Positions 9,108-18,425 of a stretch of 64,000 bases of DNA are shown piece after piece. The stretch spans positions 1-64,000 of the forward strand of contig SDNP01000015.1 of the NCBI GenBank assembly GCA_004524445.1. The letters run 5' to 3'. The notes beneath the pieces are model-generated. The model made no database searches. It was not told where the DNA came from and worked only from the letters and a program-made list of their open reading frames with translations. Every line of letters begins with the position of its first letter. The stretch's first letter is position 1. A program made the position numbers and the translations under genes. This DNA is from Candidatus Thorarchaeota archaeon (lineage in GTDB: Archaea; Asgardarchaeota; Thorarchaeia; Thorarchaeales; Thorarchaeaceae).

Positions 9108-9126
9108 AGGAGCCAAAAAGGCTCCT
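9108..9126 (-). terminator. Hairpin terminator after the thermosome gene
   Basis: AGGAGCC and GGCTCCT form a perfect 7-base stem around a 5-base loop (T-run on the minus strand), 25 bases past the thermosome stop codon. It also separates this gene from the downstream P-loop gene. Confidence 0.6.
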
Positions 9127-9150
9127 CTATTCTATTGTACTTCTAGTCGC

Positions 9151-10830
9151 TTACATCATGCCGCCCATGCCGGGCATTCCGCCCATGCCGCCCATACCGC
9201 CCATTCCACCTGGACCGCCGGGACCGCCTTGCGGGGGACCGCCTGCAGTTGCCTTTGCTGCTATGACATCATCAATTCTGATGATCATTTGTGCAGCTTC
9301 AGCAGCAGAGCGAATTGCCTGATGTTTGACCCGTGCTGGCTCAATGACACCTTCTTTCATCATGTCGCTGATTTTCCCAGTGAGTACGTTGACACCTGCC
9401 CAGATACCTTTTTCATCTGAGTGTTCCTTATTCAGGTCCGCAATGATGTCAATGGGGTCATGACCGCCATTCTCAGCGAGCGTCTTTGGAACTATCCTGA
9501 GAGACTCGGCAAATGCTTCAATAGCTAACTGCTCACGACCGCCGAGTTTCTTAGCATATACATCGAGGCGCTTTGAGATTTCAGCCTCAACAGCTCCGCC
9601 GCCGCCAACATATGTACCATCTTCGACTACGTTCCTCACTACACAGAGAGCGTCATGAAGTGCTCTATCAGCCTCGTCAACAACGTGCTCGGTACCACCG
9701 CGGATGACGATGGATACTGCCTTTGGATCGGCACAGTCTTTGATGTAGACCATCTTGTCATTGCCAATCTTGACTTCTTCCACATTGCCTGCGCTGCCCA
9801 AATAGGTTTCATCTAGCTCATCAAGACCTGAAGCGACCTTGCCGCCAGTGGCCTTTGCTAGTTTCTCAAGAGTGCTCTTCTTTGCTCGGCGGACTGCTAG
9901 AACTCCAGCCTTTGCTAAGAAGTGCTGAGCAACATCATCGATACCCTTCTGGCAAATCAAAACGTTTGCGCCTGTGTCAAGTATCTTTTCGACCATCTGC
10001 TTCAGCATGCCTTCTTCCTGATCCAAGAATGCCTTTATCTGATCAGGAGTTTCAATCTTTATCTCAGCATCAAACTCTGTCTTCTCTACTTCAATAGCTG
10101 AGTTGATTAGAGCAATCTTTGCGTCAGAAATCTTTCGTGGCATTGATGCGTGGACTACTTCCTTATCGACAACCATGCCGTTGACAAGTTCAGTTTCTGT
10201 CAGGCTCTTGCCTTGCTTCTTGGTAATCTCAATCATATCGATATCAGCAACAGTCTTGCCGTTTACGTCCTCCTTGATTTGAAGAACTGCATCGACTGCG
10301 ACCTTGGCAAAGTGGTCCTTTGCTGCACTGATTGACTTGCTGTTCATCGAGGTCTGCGCAATACTCATGAGAACTTTCTTGTCCATTCCCTCCATGGAAA
10401 CAGCCATCTCTTTGAGAGCCTTAGTTGCCTCATCAGATGCCTTCTGATAACCACCCACGATTGTAGTGGGATGAATTTTCTTCTCGAGCAGGTCTTGGGC
10501 TCTCTTAAGAAGCTCACCAGCGATGACCACACTAGTTGTGGTACCGTCGCCAGTTTCCTGATCCTGACTCTTTGCTACTTCAACAAGCATCTTAGCTGCG
10601 GGATGTTGTACATCAATCTTCTTCAAAATAGAAGCGCCGTCGTTGGTAATAGTGACATCACCCAGTGAGTCCACGAGCATCTTATCCATACCTCGTGGGC
10701 CTAGTGTGGACTTGACAGCGTCGGAGATCACAATGCCAGCCATGATGTTATTTTGCTGTGCGGACTTTCCGCGGGAACGTTGTGTTCCTTCTTTCAATAT
10801 TAGAATCGGTTGTCCTGATAATTGTGACAT
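9151..10830 (-). CDS. Thermosome (group II chaperonin) subunit
   Basis: A 559-residue ATP-driven protein-folding chaperonin subunit that assembles into a double ring with built-in lid. Visible signatures are [43 protein letters not shown] (the catalytic GDGTT ATP-site loop) and [13 protein letters not shown]. The C-terminus is a glycine-methionine repeat tail ([11 protein letters not shown]), typical of thermosomes and pointing into the cavity. I chose ATG 10830 because GAGG lies 8 bases upstream and it gives the normal N-terminus; an in-frame start at 10866 would add 12 residues. A hairpin terminator follows the stop. A divergent mini zinc-finger gene starts 214 bases upstream. Confidence 0.97.
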   Translation of the reverse strand: MSQLSGQPILILKEGTQRSRGKSAQQNNIMAGIVISDAVKSTLGPRGMDKMLVDSLGDVTITNDGASILKKIDVQHPAAKMLVEVAKSQDQETGDGTTTSVVIAGELLKRAQDLLEKKIHPTTIVGGYQKASDEATKALKEMAVSMEGMDKKVLMSIAQTSMNSKSISAAKDHFAKVAVDAVLQIKEDVNGKTVADIDMIEITKKQGKSLTETELVNGMVVDKEVVHASMPRKISDAKIALINSAIEVEKTEFDAEIKIETPDQIKAFLDQEEGMLKQMVEKILDTGANVLICQKGIDDVAQHFLAKAGVLAVRRAKKSTLEKLAKATGGKVASGLDELDETYLGSAGNVEEVKIGNDKMVYIKDCADPKAVSIVIRGGTEHVVDEADRALHDALCVVRNVVEDGTYVGGGGAVEAEISKRLDVYAKKLGGREQLAIEAFAESLRIVPKTLAENGGHDPIDIIADLNKEHSDEKGIWAGVNVLTGKISDMMKEGVIEPARVKHQAIRSAAEAAQMIIRIDDVIAAKATAGGPPQGGPGGPGGMGGMGGMGGMPGMGGMM

Positions 10831-11044
10831 TTCGATTTCCTCTCTTTTCTTTGTATTTGCGAGCAAAGCCTAGGTCAATTCACTATAGCCTAGAACACAA
10901 TGCTGCTGCGAAAACTGTACATGGACTTCGGGTGTTGATATAAAAGGATTTTCGTATATCAACAGGTGGTTCTCGGTGCTCAAAACCTTTTGTAAGAAAA
11001 GACTCAAAAACCTCGGATACATAGAATAAACGATAGTGAACTGT

Positions 11045-11152
11045 ATGGGTATGAAACCAAAATGCAAAAAATGCGGAAAAGAATTCGACACTCAAGAAGA
11101 ATTAGAGGAACACATTAAGGAGCATCATGCTGAAAAAGCGAAAAAGGCGTAG
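11045..11152 (+). CDS. Mini C2H2 zinc-finger protein, copy 1
   Basis: A 35-residue reading frame, MGMKPKCKKCGKEFD followed by an acidic helix with EEHIKEHH. It holds one C-x2-C-x12-H-x3-H zinc finger and almost nothing else. A second, clearly related gene lies 230 bases downstream; 16 of 28 aligned residues are identical, including all four metal ligands. Conservation of exactly these residues between the copies argues that both are translated. A second ATG at 11051 is an alternative start. Single-finger mini-proteins are known in archaea and may bind nucleic acid or protein. The divergent neighbour is the thermosome gene. Confidence 0.72.
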   Translation: MGMKPKCKKCGKEFDTQEELEEHIKEHHAEKAKKA

Positions 11153-11382
11153 TAGGCGCCTAATGTTCTAAGAATATGCTATTGTTCCTCTTAGGTATAT
11201 TCTAATAGTCACCGAAGACAGGAACGATTCAAGTTGGCAACTTCCAACCCTGCTTAGATGCATTTAGTAGGATAACATCGGACAGAGGATAGCGAACCTG
11301 AATGCCCATCTCAAGGTGGAAGGGGTATATTCCCATAGTAGAATAGTTTAGATTGGACTTCAACCTATGAGTAGTGAAATAG

Positions 11383-11511
11383 ATGAAAATTAAGCCCGAG
11401 TGCCATGTTTGCGACAAGAAATTCGACTCCGTTCAGGAGCTAGAGGAACATCTCCGGGAGCACCACAAAGAAGAGAAAGGTAAACAATCATCAGAATTCG
11501 AAACAACTTGA
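11383..11511 (+). CDS. Mini C2H2 zinc-finger protein, copy 2
   Basis: A 42-residue protein starting MKIKPECHVCDKKFD and continuing with the helix QELEEHLREHHKEE, a C-x2-C-x12-H-x3-H finger, followed by a short polar tail (GKQSSEFETT). It is a diverged tandem duplicate of the gene at 11045. Most substitutions in the finger are conservative (I to L, K to R). The gene ends 39 bases before the convergent stop of the cyanophycin-synthetase-like gene. No strong Shine-Dalgarno is visible, so leaderless translation is possible. Confidence 0.7.
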   Translation: MKIKPECHVCDKKFDSVQELEEHLREHHKEEKGKQSSEFETT

Positions 11512-11550
11512 GGTTTATTTGGGGGGCTTACAAAATGCGGGCCTTGAGAT

Positions 11551-12477
11551 TCAGCCAGGAGTCCTGAACTCAATCAGATTACTCTCTTCCAAGAATTCTA
11601 GCAATCGATATACTACGTTCCTCAGTTCATATCCAGTCTCAGCATCCTTGAGCGATGTGATATCTGTGGTTGCACCTCTTCCCTTACTGGCATCGGCTGG
11701 TTTAATGACAACAGCAGAGTCAATTCCTTCCACCACTTGTCTTGCTTCTTCCCATATTTCGGTCATAGCGTCCTCTGGCACGGGCAATCCTCCAAGTTTG
11801 AGCATGGTCTTTGTGACAATCTTTGATTGGGCAATCTTCATGCCTACAAAAGATGTGGAGTCAGTAATGGTTGCTTCAATTTTTCTGCTTTTTGACCCAT
11901 AGCCAAATTGCACCAGATTGTATTGATTAAGGCGCATAGCGGGAATGTCAAGTTCTTTCGCCGCTGAAACAATAGATTGTGTACTGGGGCCCAGAGAGTA
12001 GAGATAATGATCCCTTTCCAATTTATCGATATTCTGTGAAATAATCCTTGGCTGTCCTTCTTTCAGTTCGTTTAGGATATCAACCGCATCATAGATGGCA
12101 TTACTTACAACTCTCTCAGCATCCATCTGCAAAACAAACTCAATGAACTGACCATTTTTCTCAATATCCTTCAGGATTTGATATTGTTCTCCAGTTGCCT
12201 TTTGCAGGAGTTCAATTGTAAGCATTGGCAAGAGGGGCCAAAGCGGTACTTGTTGACCATTCCACTCCTCATGCTCAAGTTCACTATCTAGTCCACTCTC
12301 AATCTTTTCGAGAATCGAGTGAAAGTCCTCTTGCGAAACAACGTCGTCATTACTCACTTCTACCTTGGGCTTGATACTCGCGTGTTCAGACGAATAAATA
12401 CTCGGACCCAGGTAGCTTTGGACATCTACAAGTTTCAATTTCCTCAGTCCCACGACAAAGTTTTGGGAGGTGTCCAT
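11551..12477 (-). CDS. Truncated cyanophycin-synthetase-like ATP-grasp protein
   Basis: The 308 residues match the first part of cyanophycin synthetase: an N-terminal domain beginning LKLVDVQSYLGPSIYSS, then the conserved LGPSTQSIVSAAKELDIP, NLVQFGYGSKSRKIEATIT, SKIVTKTMLKLGGLPVP and VVIKPADASKGRGATTDI, which is the ATP-grasp lysine/glycine-rich loop. After about residue 275 similarity stops; the tail ELRNVVYRLLEFLEESNLIE does not resemble the family. The C-terminal half of the ATP-grasp (metal-binding acid residues) and the whole Mur-ligase domain are missing; the full-length enzyme is about 870-900 residues. It is either a decayed gene or a small derivative with a new role. No second half is seen downstream. 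Confidence 0.75.
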   Translation of the reverse strand: MDTSQNFVVGLRKLKLVDVQSYLGPSIYSSEHASIKPKVEVSNDDVVSQEDFHSILEKIESGLDSELEHEEWNGQQVPLWPLLPMLTIELLQKATGEQYQILKDIEKNGQFIEFVLQMDAERVVSNAIYDAVDILNELKEGQPRIISQNIDKLERDHYLYSLGPSTQSIVSAAKELDIPAMRLNQYNLVQFGYGSKSRKIEATITDSTSFVGMKIAQSKIVTKTMLKLGGLPVPEDAMTEIWEEARQVVEGIDSAVVIKPADASKGRGATTDITSLKDAETGYELRNVVYRLLEFLEESNLIEFRTPG

Positions 12478-12664
12478 GGCCTAGACAAATAGACCTGCAA
12501 TCATTCAATATTTCAGTTCTCTATGATTCAAATAGAGTTGTGATTTTCTATAGTGAAATATCCTGTGACTGCGGCTTTATTTCTGTCAGATTGCAAAAGG
12601 ACGTAGAAGAACAAATATAATCCACGAAACATTTGAAATATCATCTCATTCGAGGGATGGATGA

Positions 12665-14374
12665 TTGGAACTCAATTTCAATATTGGTGGAGCAGCTGGT
12701 CAAGGAATTGATACCATTGGCGATTTGCTCGCCCAGGTCTTCGTACAAGCTGGATACTACACATTTACAATCAAAGACTATTTCTCGCGGATTCGGGGCG
12801 GGTATAATTTCACTCAGGTCCGAGTTTCGGACTCACCCGTACATGCGCCTATTAACCCCATAGATGTAGTAATTGCACTCACGAGAGATGCAGTCACTAG
12901 GCAGCGAGAGAATCTGACTGAAACAGGCAGGATCATCTTTGACGATGCTCTTGAGGTAGATAGTCCAGAGGACTGTCACTTCGCTGCACCACTCTCAAAG
13001 ACTGCCAGAGAGGTTGGCGGAAATGAGAGGATGACTAATGCAGCGGCGCTAGGTGCAACATTGGCCATCCTAAGGGCCCCCTTTAGATTAGCGGAAGAGT
13101 CACTCAATGAGGTTTTCAAGAAAAAGGGCGAAAAGATAGTTCAGGGTAATGTGGAAGTTGCCAAGGCAATGTATGACCGAGCTCAAGAGGAGTTTGTGGG
13201 ATCGTGTCCACAGAATCTTGAGGAAATTGGGGAAGGCCCATGCAAAGACAAGCTACTTATCACTGGCAATCGCGGAATCGCTCTTGGCGCAGCAGCAGCC
13301 AATTTGAAGTGGATTTCTGCGTATCCCATGAGCCCTTCGACGGCAGTGTTTCAAGACCTTGTCGACTGGTCAGAGCGATTGAAGATTGCTGCAATTCAAG
13401 CTGAAGACGAAATAGCAGCACTCACAATGGCAATTGGAGCATCATTTGTGGGAGCAAGGTCCATGGTAACCACTTCGGGCGGTGGCTTCTCATTGATGGC
13501 CGAGTCTCTTGGCCTAGCTGCTGCCAGTGAAACACCGGTGGTCATCTATAATGCACAACGCCCCGGACCAAGCACAGGACTTCCCACCAGAACCGAACAA
13601 GGTGACCTTCTGTTCGTGCTATTTGCTAGTCAAGGCGAATTTCCACGCATAGTTTTTGCACCTAAGGACCCATTGGAGGGTTTTCATGCAACGACCAGGG
13701 CGTTCAATCTGGCTGAAAAATATCAGGTGCCAACAATGATTCTTGGCGACCAACATTTCGCAGATTCAGTGAAGAATATTCCCAAAATCGATGTTTCGAC
13801 GGTAGAAATCAATCGTGGAAAACTTGCAGATGATGGTGACTCCTATCGACGGCATGAGTTCACAGATGATGGAGTGTCACCCCGAGCATTTCCAGGAGAT
13901 CCCAACAGAACAGTCGTATCAACCGGAAATTCACACACACAAGCAGGGCATATATCTGAAGACCCTGAAATAAGGAATAAGATGGTGGAGAAGTTCCAGA
14001 AGAAGATTCCCAGTATTCTCGAAGACATGAATCCTCCGAAGAGATATGGCAGCAAGAATGCGACCAGTACTCTCCTGACATGGGGTTCTTCATGGGGCGC
14101 GGTATATGAGGGAATGCAGATGCTGAATGAAGAGGGACATGATCTAGCCCAACTGCATTTCTGTGACATTTATCCACTGAGAGCAGATGAACTAAAGAAT
14201 GAATTTGAAATTGCCAAATCAATCATATCGATTGAGCAAAATGCAACGTCCCAGTTTGCAAGACTAGTGGCGATGGAAACGGGCCTTGTACCAGATGCAA
14301 CGATCAACAAATATGATGGGCGACCAATGACGCCACAATGGGTGATTCAAAAACTAAAGGAGGGGCATATCTAA
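12665..14374 (+). CDS. 2-oxoacid:ferredoxin oxidoreductase, fused gamma-alpha subunit
   Basis: The 569-residue subunit has the gamma domain first (about 1-190, GGAAGQGIDTIGDLLAQVF and RGGYNFTQVRVSD) and the alpha (TPP pyrimidine-binding) domain after it, with YPMSPSTAVFQDL, QAEDEIAALTMAIGASFVG, TTSGGGFSLMAE and NAQRPGPSTGLPTRTEQGD. It oxidatively decarboxylates a 2-oxoacid (2-oxoglutarate or pyruvate class) to acyl-CoA with reduced ferredoxin. The TTG start at 12665 has GAGGG 8 bases upstream. It overlaps the beta-subunit gene by one base (TAATG), indicating translational coupling. The following fumarase and succinate dehydrogenase genes suggest 2-oxoglutarate as substrate, which is inference. 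Confidence 0.93.
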   Translation: MELNFNIGGAAGQGIDTIGDLLAQVFVQAGYYTFTIKDYFSRIRGGYNFTQVRVSDSPVHAPINPIDVVIALTRDAVTRQRENLTETGRIIFDDALEVDSPEDCHFAAPLSKTAREVGGNERMTNAAALGATLAILRAPFRLAEESLNEVFKKKGEKIVQGNVEVAKAMYDRAQEEFVGSCPQNLEEIGEGPCKDKLLITGNRGIALGAAAANLKWISAYPMSPSTAVFQDLVDWSERLKIAAIQAEDEIAALTMAIGASFVGARSMVTTSGGGFSLMAESLGLAAASETPVVIYNAQRPGPSTGLPTRTEQGDLLFVLFASQGEFPRIVFAPKDPLEGFHATTRAFNLAEKYQVPTMILGDQHFADSVKNIPKIDVSTVEINRGKLADDGDSYRRHEFTDDGVSPRAFPGDPNRTVVSTGNSHTQAGHISEDPEIRNKMVEKFQKKIPSILEDMNPPKRYGSKNATSTLLTWGSSWGAVYEGMQMLNEEGHDLAQLHFCDIYPLRADELKNEFEIAKSIISIEQNATSQFARLVAMETGLVPDATINKYDGRPMTPQWVIQKLKEGHI

Positions 14375-15240
14375 TGGTAAACAGAGATGATTTGGAAGCG
14401 CCTCAAGAGATTCAGTGGTGCCCGGGCTGTGGAAACTTTGGCATCCTGAGGGCACTAAAAGATACCATAATGGAGATTGGAGAGCCGCGTCATAACTACT
14501 TCATCGTATCAGGAATAGGTCAATCGGGAAAGGTTCCTCATTTCATTAACCTGAATGGATTCCATACACTGCATGGTAGACCAATTCCCATCGCTACTGC
14601 CGCTGCGGTCGCAAATCCTGGTCTGAAAGTCATAGTTCATGCAGGAGACGGAGATACATTTGGAGAAGGACTTGGTCATATGCTACATGGTGCAAGGCGA
14701 AACGTAAACATTGCATGTTTCATCCACAATAACGGCATATACGGTTTGACTAAGGGACAATACTCGCCTACAACTCCCCACGGACAGATTACGAAAACCT
14801 CTCCGAAGCCCGTTGGTGTGCCGATGCAAGCTGTAAACCCGATCGGGCAAGCTATTATTGGTGGTGCCACTTTTGTGGCGCGTGGATTTTCAGGTGATAT
14901 GGAACAACTCACAGGATTAATGGTAAAGGCAATTAAGCACAAGGGATTTGCATTTGTTGAGATTATGCAACCATGTGTCGTTTTCAATAAGGTCTGGACT
15001 TGGGATTTCTTCAAAGAGAGAACTTACTCCTTGGATGATGAAAATCACGATTCAAGCGACAAGGTGGCAGCACTGGAAAAATCATTTGAGTGGGGAGAGA
15101 AGATTCCGACCGGGTTATTCTATAAAGAGTCAAGAGTGACATTAGAACACGAGCTCTATACGCCAAGGGAGGGTAGTCTGGTCACTCATGAAACGGATAG
15201 AAGTGATTTACAACAGCTTATAGATGAACTCTCCCTATAG
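14374..15240 (+). CDS. 2-oxoacid:ferredoxin oxidoreductase, beta subunit
   Basis: The 288-residue TPP-binding subunit shows WCPGCGNFGILRALK near the N-terminus, the TPP diphosphate/Mg motif GDGDTFGEGLGHM and NNGIYGLTKGQYSPTT. The ATG at 14374 overlaps the alpha stop codon (TAATG) and has AGGAGGGG about 9 bases upstream. No extra ferredoxin domain or delta subunit gene is present in the cluster, so electrons probably leave through a separate ferredoxin. It is followed after 25 bases by fumarase. Confidence 0.94.
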   Translation: MVNRDDLEAPQEIQWCPGCGNFGILRALKDTIMEIGEPRHNYFIVSGIGQSGKVPHFINLNGFHTLHGRPIPIATAAAVANPGLKVIVHAGDGDTFGEGLGHMLHGARRNVNIACFIHNNGIYGLTKGQYSPTTPHGQITKTSPKPVGVPMQAVNPIGQAIIGGATFVARGFSGDMEQLTGLMVKAIKHKGFAFVEIMQPCVVFNKVWTWDFFKERTYSLDDENHDSSDKVAALEKSFEWGEKIPTGLFYKESRVTLEHELYTPREGSLVTHETDRSDLQQLIDELSL

Positions 15241-15265
15241 GTACTGGTATCATAGAGGCGTCCAT

Positions 15266-16657
15266 ATGACCGATGATAAAAGGGTAGAAAAGGATGTTCT
15301 AGGCGAAGTTGAAGTCCCTGCTGATGCCTATTGGGGCATAAGTACTCAGAGAGCCATTGAGAATTTTAAAATCAGTGGAGAACGAATGCCAGAAAATTTC
15401 ATTCTTGCCTTGGCACAAGTAAAAAAGGCGTGCATCCTTGCTAACATGGAGGGAGGGAATATTAGCCAAAGGGTCGGACAAGCGATTCTAGAAGCTAGTA
15501 ATGAAATGCTAGAAGACCATAAAATGCTGGATCAGTTTCCCATCGATATCTACCAGACAGGAAGCGGAACCCAGACCAATATGTGTATGAATGAGGTCCT
15601 AGCTAATCGAGCAAACCAGATTCTTGGCCATCCGATGGGAATGAAGGAGCCCGTACACCCAAATGATCATGTGAATATGGGGCAGTCATCAAATGATGTC
15701 ATACCGACAGCCATGCACGTAGCAGCCTTGCAGGAACTGAAAGAGCATTTATTTCCAGCTATAGAAAAAGCAATTGAGGTGCTTGACACAAAAATTGCTG
15801 GATTTGAGGGAATAGTAAAGGTAGGGAGAACACATCTTCAGGATGCTGTTCCTATCCCCCTCTCACTGGAGTTCAAAGTCTATCGTGAGCAGTTATCTGC
15901 AACACGGCTAGCTCTTGATGCTGCTCGGGATGAGCTATACACAATTCCCATTGGGGGTACTGCATTAGGAACAGGATTGAATGCACCAGATGGTTTTGCG
16001 GAACAGGTATCTGAGATTCTCTCCAAGATTACCGGCTTTCCCTTCGTAGTAGGTGATGTCAAGGCTGAAGGGATTGCCTCTCATAGGCGGTTTGTTCGAC
16101 TTAGTTCAGGACTAAAGCAATTGGCGCTGTCGCTCATGAAGATGTCAAATGATATTCGCTGGTTGGGCAGTGGGCCCCGTGCAGGTCTTGGCGAGCTTAA
16201 CCTTCCTAAGAACGAACCTGGTTCGAGTATCATGCCTGGAAAAATCAATCCTACACAGAGTGAAGCACTAATCCAAGTTTGCCTCCGAGTCCTTGGAAAT
16301 GACCAAGTGGTAACCATGGGCGAAGGATATGGAAGTGTCCTGGACTTGAACGTGGCGAAACCTCTCATTATAGTGACTGTACTCGACTCTCTGAACATCC
16401 TAACAGGCGGTATATTATCATTCACTAAGAATTGCCTAATAGGATTAGAGGCAGATTTAGCATTAATTGAGCGACAGCTTGAACGGAGTCTCATGACTGT
16501 CACTCGGTTGTCGCCCATAGTGGGATATGATACTGCGAGCAAAATCGCCAAGCATGCACAGGATAACGGACTTACCATAAGAGAAGCGATTGAAGAACTC
16601 GATATCGAGATTGATGGAAATCTCGATCAAATACTTGATCCAGCAGAAATGGTCTGA
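15266..16657 (+). CDS. fumC: Class II fumarate hydratase
   Basis: A 463-residue enzyme interconverting fumarate and malate. Motifs are GSGTQTNMCMNEVLANRA, HPNDHVNMGQSSNDVIPTAMH and the superfamily signature GSSIMPGKINPTQSE, giving the fumarase/aspartase fold; the GTQTNMCMNEV form and TCA neighbours favour fumarase over aspartase. I chose the ATG at 15266 with GAGGCG about 8 bases upstream; an upstream in-frame ATG at 15224 would overlap the previous gene. Note that many archaea use the two-subunit class I enzyme instead, so a bacterial-type class II gene here may reflect ancient transfer. Confidence 0.92.
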   Translation: MTDDKRVEKDVLGEVEVPADAYWGISTQRAIENFKISGERMPENFILALAQVKKACILANMEGGNISQRVGQAILEASNEMLEDHKMLDQFPIDIYQTGSGTQTNMCMNEVLANRANQILGHPMGMKEPVHPNDHVNMGQSSNDVIPTAMHVAALQELKEHLFPAIEKAIEVLDTKIAGFEGIVKVGRTHLQDAVPIPLSLEFKVYREQLSATRLALDAARDELYTIPIGGTALGTGLNAPDGFAEQVSEILSKITGFPFVVGDVKAEGIASHRRFVRLSSGLKQLALSLMKMSNDIRWLGSGPRAGLGELNLPKNEPGSSIMPGKINPTQSEALIQVCLRVLGNDQVVTMGEGYGSVLDLNVAKPLIIVTVLDSLNILTGGILSFTKNCLIGLEADLALIERQLERSLMTVTRLSPIVGYDTASKIAKHAQDNGLTIREAIEELDIEIDGNLDQILDPAEMV

Positions 16658-16745
16658 TTGAGCTATATGAAGAAATCATTCATAACTGGTTATGTATACT
16701 TAGAACAGAGCTACGCGTGCAATAAAGCTCAGAGGAGAGCTATTT

Positions 16746-18425
16746 GTGACATTCAAACATGACGTTTTGGTCGTTGGTGCAGGTCTTTCAGGACTAAGAA
16801 CAGCCATCGAGCTGGCAGAAGACCATGACGTGGCCATTTTATCGAAAGTATACCCTCTCCGTTCTCACTCTGTTGCTGCACAGGGGGGAATAAATGCATC
16901 ACTAGGTGAAGATGACTCCTGGGAGTCGCACGCATTTGACACTATCAAAGGAGCGGATTATCTTGCGGACCAAGATATCGCAGAGATTCTCGCAAAGGAA
17001 GCACCTAGGACAGTGATAGAAAATGAGCAATGGGGAACCGCCTTCTCAAGAACGGATGAAGGTGAGATTGCCCAAAGGCCCTTCGGAGGAGCCATGTATC
17101 CAAGGACTTGCTATGCTGCCGATAGAACCGGTCACAATCTGCTACATACCACATTCGAGCAATCGCTAAGACTTGGGATTCAACGTTACGATGAATTCTT
17201 TGTCACATCTTTGGTGTCGGATGAGAAGGGTATCCACGGGGTTACGGCATTAGAGTTGTCGACAGGGGAGGTTCATGGGTTTGCTTCCAAAGCAGTTGTA
17301 CTAGCAACAGGAGGTTTTGGAAGAGTCTATGGAAAATCAACCAATGCGCTCATCAATACCGGTGATGGTTGTAGCCTTGCCCTTAGAGCAGGTGTTGCAT
17401 TAAAGGACATGGAATTCGTTCAATTCCATCCCACAACTCTTTGGGGTACAAACATCCTCATAACTGAAGGAGCCAGAGGCGAGGGGGGACATCTGCTCAA
17501 TAAAGAGGGCGAGCGATTCATGTCTGTGTATGCTCCTGAGCAGATGGAGCTAGCACCCCGCGATATAGTCGCGAGAGCAATTAGAACGGAAATCAACCAG
17601 GGAAGGGGAATAGAGGGAGAATACGTCCACTTGGACTTAACTCATCTCGGGAAAGAGAAAATTATGAGCAGATTGCCTGGCATTCGAGACATTGCGATGT
17701 ACTTCGCAGGTGTTGATCCGATTGAAACACCCATTCCCGTTCAACCTGGACAGCACTATTCAATGGGGGGAATAGACTGCAATGAGAAGGGTGAAACATC
17801 CCTTCCAGGACTTTATTCCGTGGGCGAAACGTCTTGCATGAGTGTTCATGGTGCAAATAGGCTAGGCGGGAACTCGCTGCTTGAAACGCTTGTCTTTGGG
17901 CGACTTGTAGGTCAGGCAGTCGCCGAGTACGTGAATGATGCAGCACTCAGTACTGTTCAGCGAGTCGAAGATGGAACGTTCTCAGAACGGGAAAGACTCC
18001 AAAAAATGATTCTTAATGAGAGAGGAGAGTCCGTGGCGGAAGTACGCGAAGAACTCAGTAACACTATGGATGAATTAGTCGGAGTTTTTCGCGAGGAAAA
18101 GGAATTGAGGGCAGCGCTCGATGCTATCAAGGGCTTGCAGAAACGATACGATAATGTCGCCGTAGGAGATAGCGATGAACGGTTCAACTTTGCATTAGTT
18201 CGAGCTCTCGAGCTTGGTAGCATGCTGGATTTGGCTCAAGTGATCACATTGGGAGCACTGAAGCGAACGGAAAGCCGTGGAGCTCACTGGAGGGTGGATT
18301 ATCCAGAAAGAAATGACGATGAGTTTTTGAAACATACAATAGTCACCAGAGAAAATGAAGAACTGGAACTGAAATACTCAGAGGTAACTCTTGGCAAATT
18401 TGAAGTGAAGAAGAGGTCATACTAA
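16746..18425 (+). CDS. sdhA: Succinate dehydrogenase/fumarate reductase flavoprotein subunit
   Basis: The 559-residue subunit has the FAD dinucleotide motif VVGAGLSGLRTAIELAE at the N-terminus, the RSHSVAAQGGINASLG motif whose His normally carries covalent FAD, the active-site stretch FVQFHPTTL with TEGARGEGGHLLN, and the HGANRLGGNSLLE FAD-site motif. It interconverts succinate and fumarate. GTG at 16746 is preceded by AGGAG. It overlaps sdhB through TAATG. No cytochrome or membrane anchor genes follow. Confidence 0.95.
   Translation: MTFKHDVLVVGAGLSGLRTAIELAEDHDVAILSKVYPLRSHSVAAQGGINASLGEDDSWESHAFDTIKGADYLADQDIAEILAKEAPRTVIENEQWGTAFSRTDEGEIAQRPFGGAMYPRTCYAADRTGHNLLHTTFEQSLRLGIQRYDEFFVTSLVSDEKGIHGVTALELSTGEVHGFASKAVVLATGGFGRVYGKSTNALINTGDGCSLALRAGVALKDMEFVQFHPTTLWGTNILITEGARGEGGHLLNKEGERFMSVYAPEQMELAPRDIVARAIRTEINQGRGIEGEYVHLDLTHLGKEKIMSRLPGIRDIAMYFAGVDPIETPIPVQPGQHYSMGGIDCNEKGETSLPGLYSVGETSCMSVHGANRLGGNSLLETLVFGRLVGQAVAEYVNDAALSTVQRVEDGTFSERERLQKMILNERGESVAEVREELSNTMDELVGVFREEKELRAALDAIKGLQKRYDNVAVGDSDERFNFALVRALELGSMLDLAQVITLGALKRTESRGAHWRVDYPERNDDEFLKHTIVTRENEELELKYSEVTLGKFEVKKRSY

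Noticed and set aside
9098..9322. Proline/methionine-rich plus-strand reading frame (MPPMP repeats)
   Set aside because: It is the antisense image of the thermosome Gly-Gly-Met tail.
11229..11417. 62-residue minus-strand frame between the zinc-finger genes
   Set aside because: Overlaps the conserved second zinc-finger gene on the other strand and shows no features.
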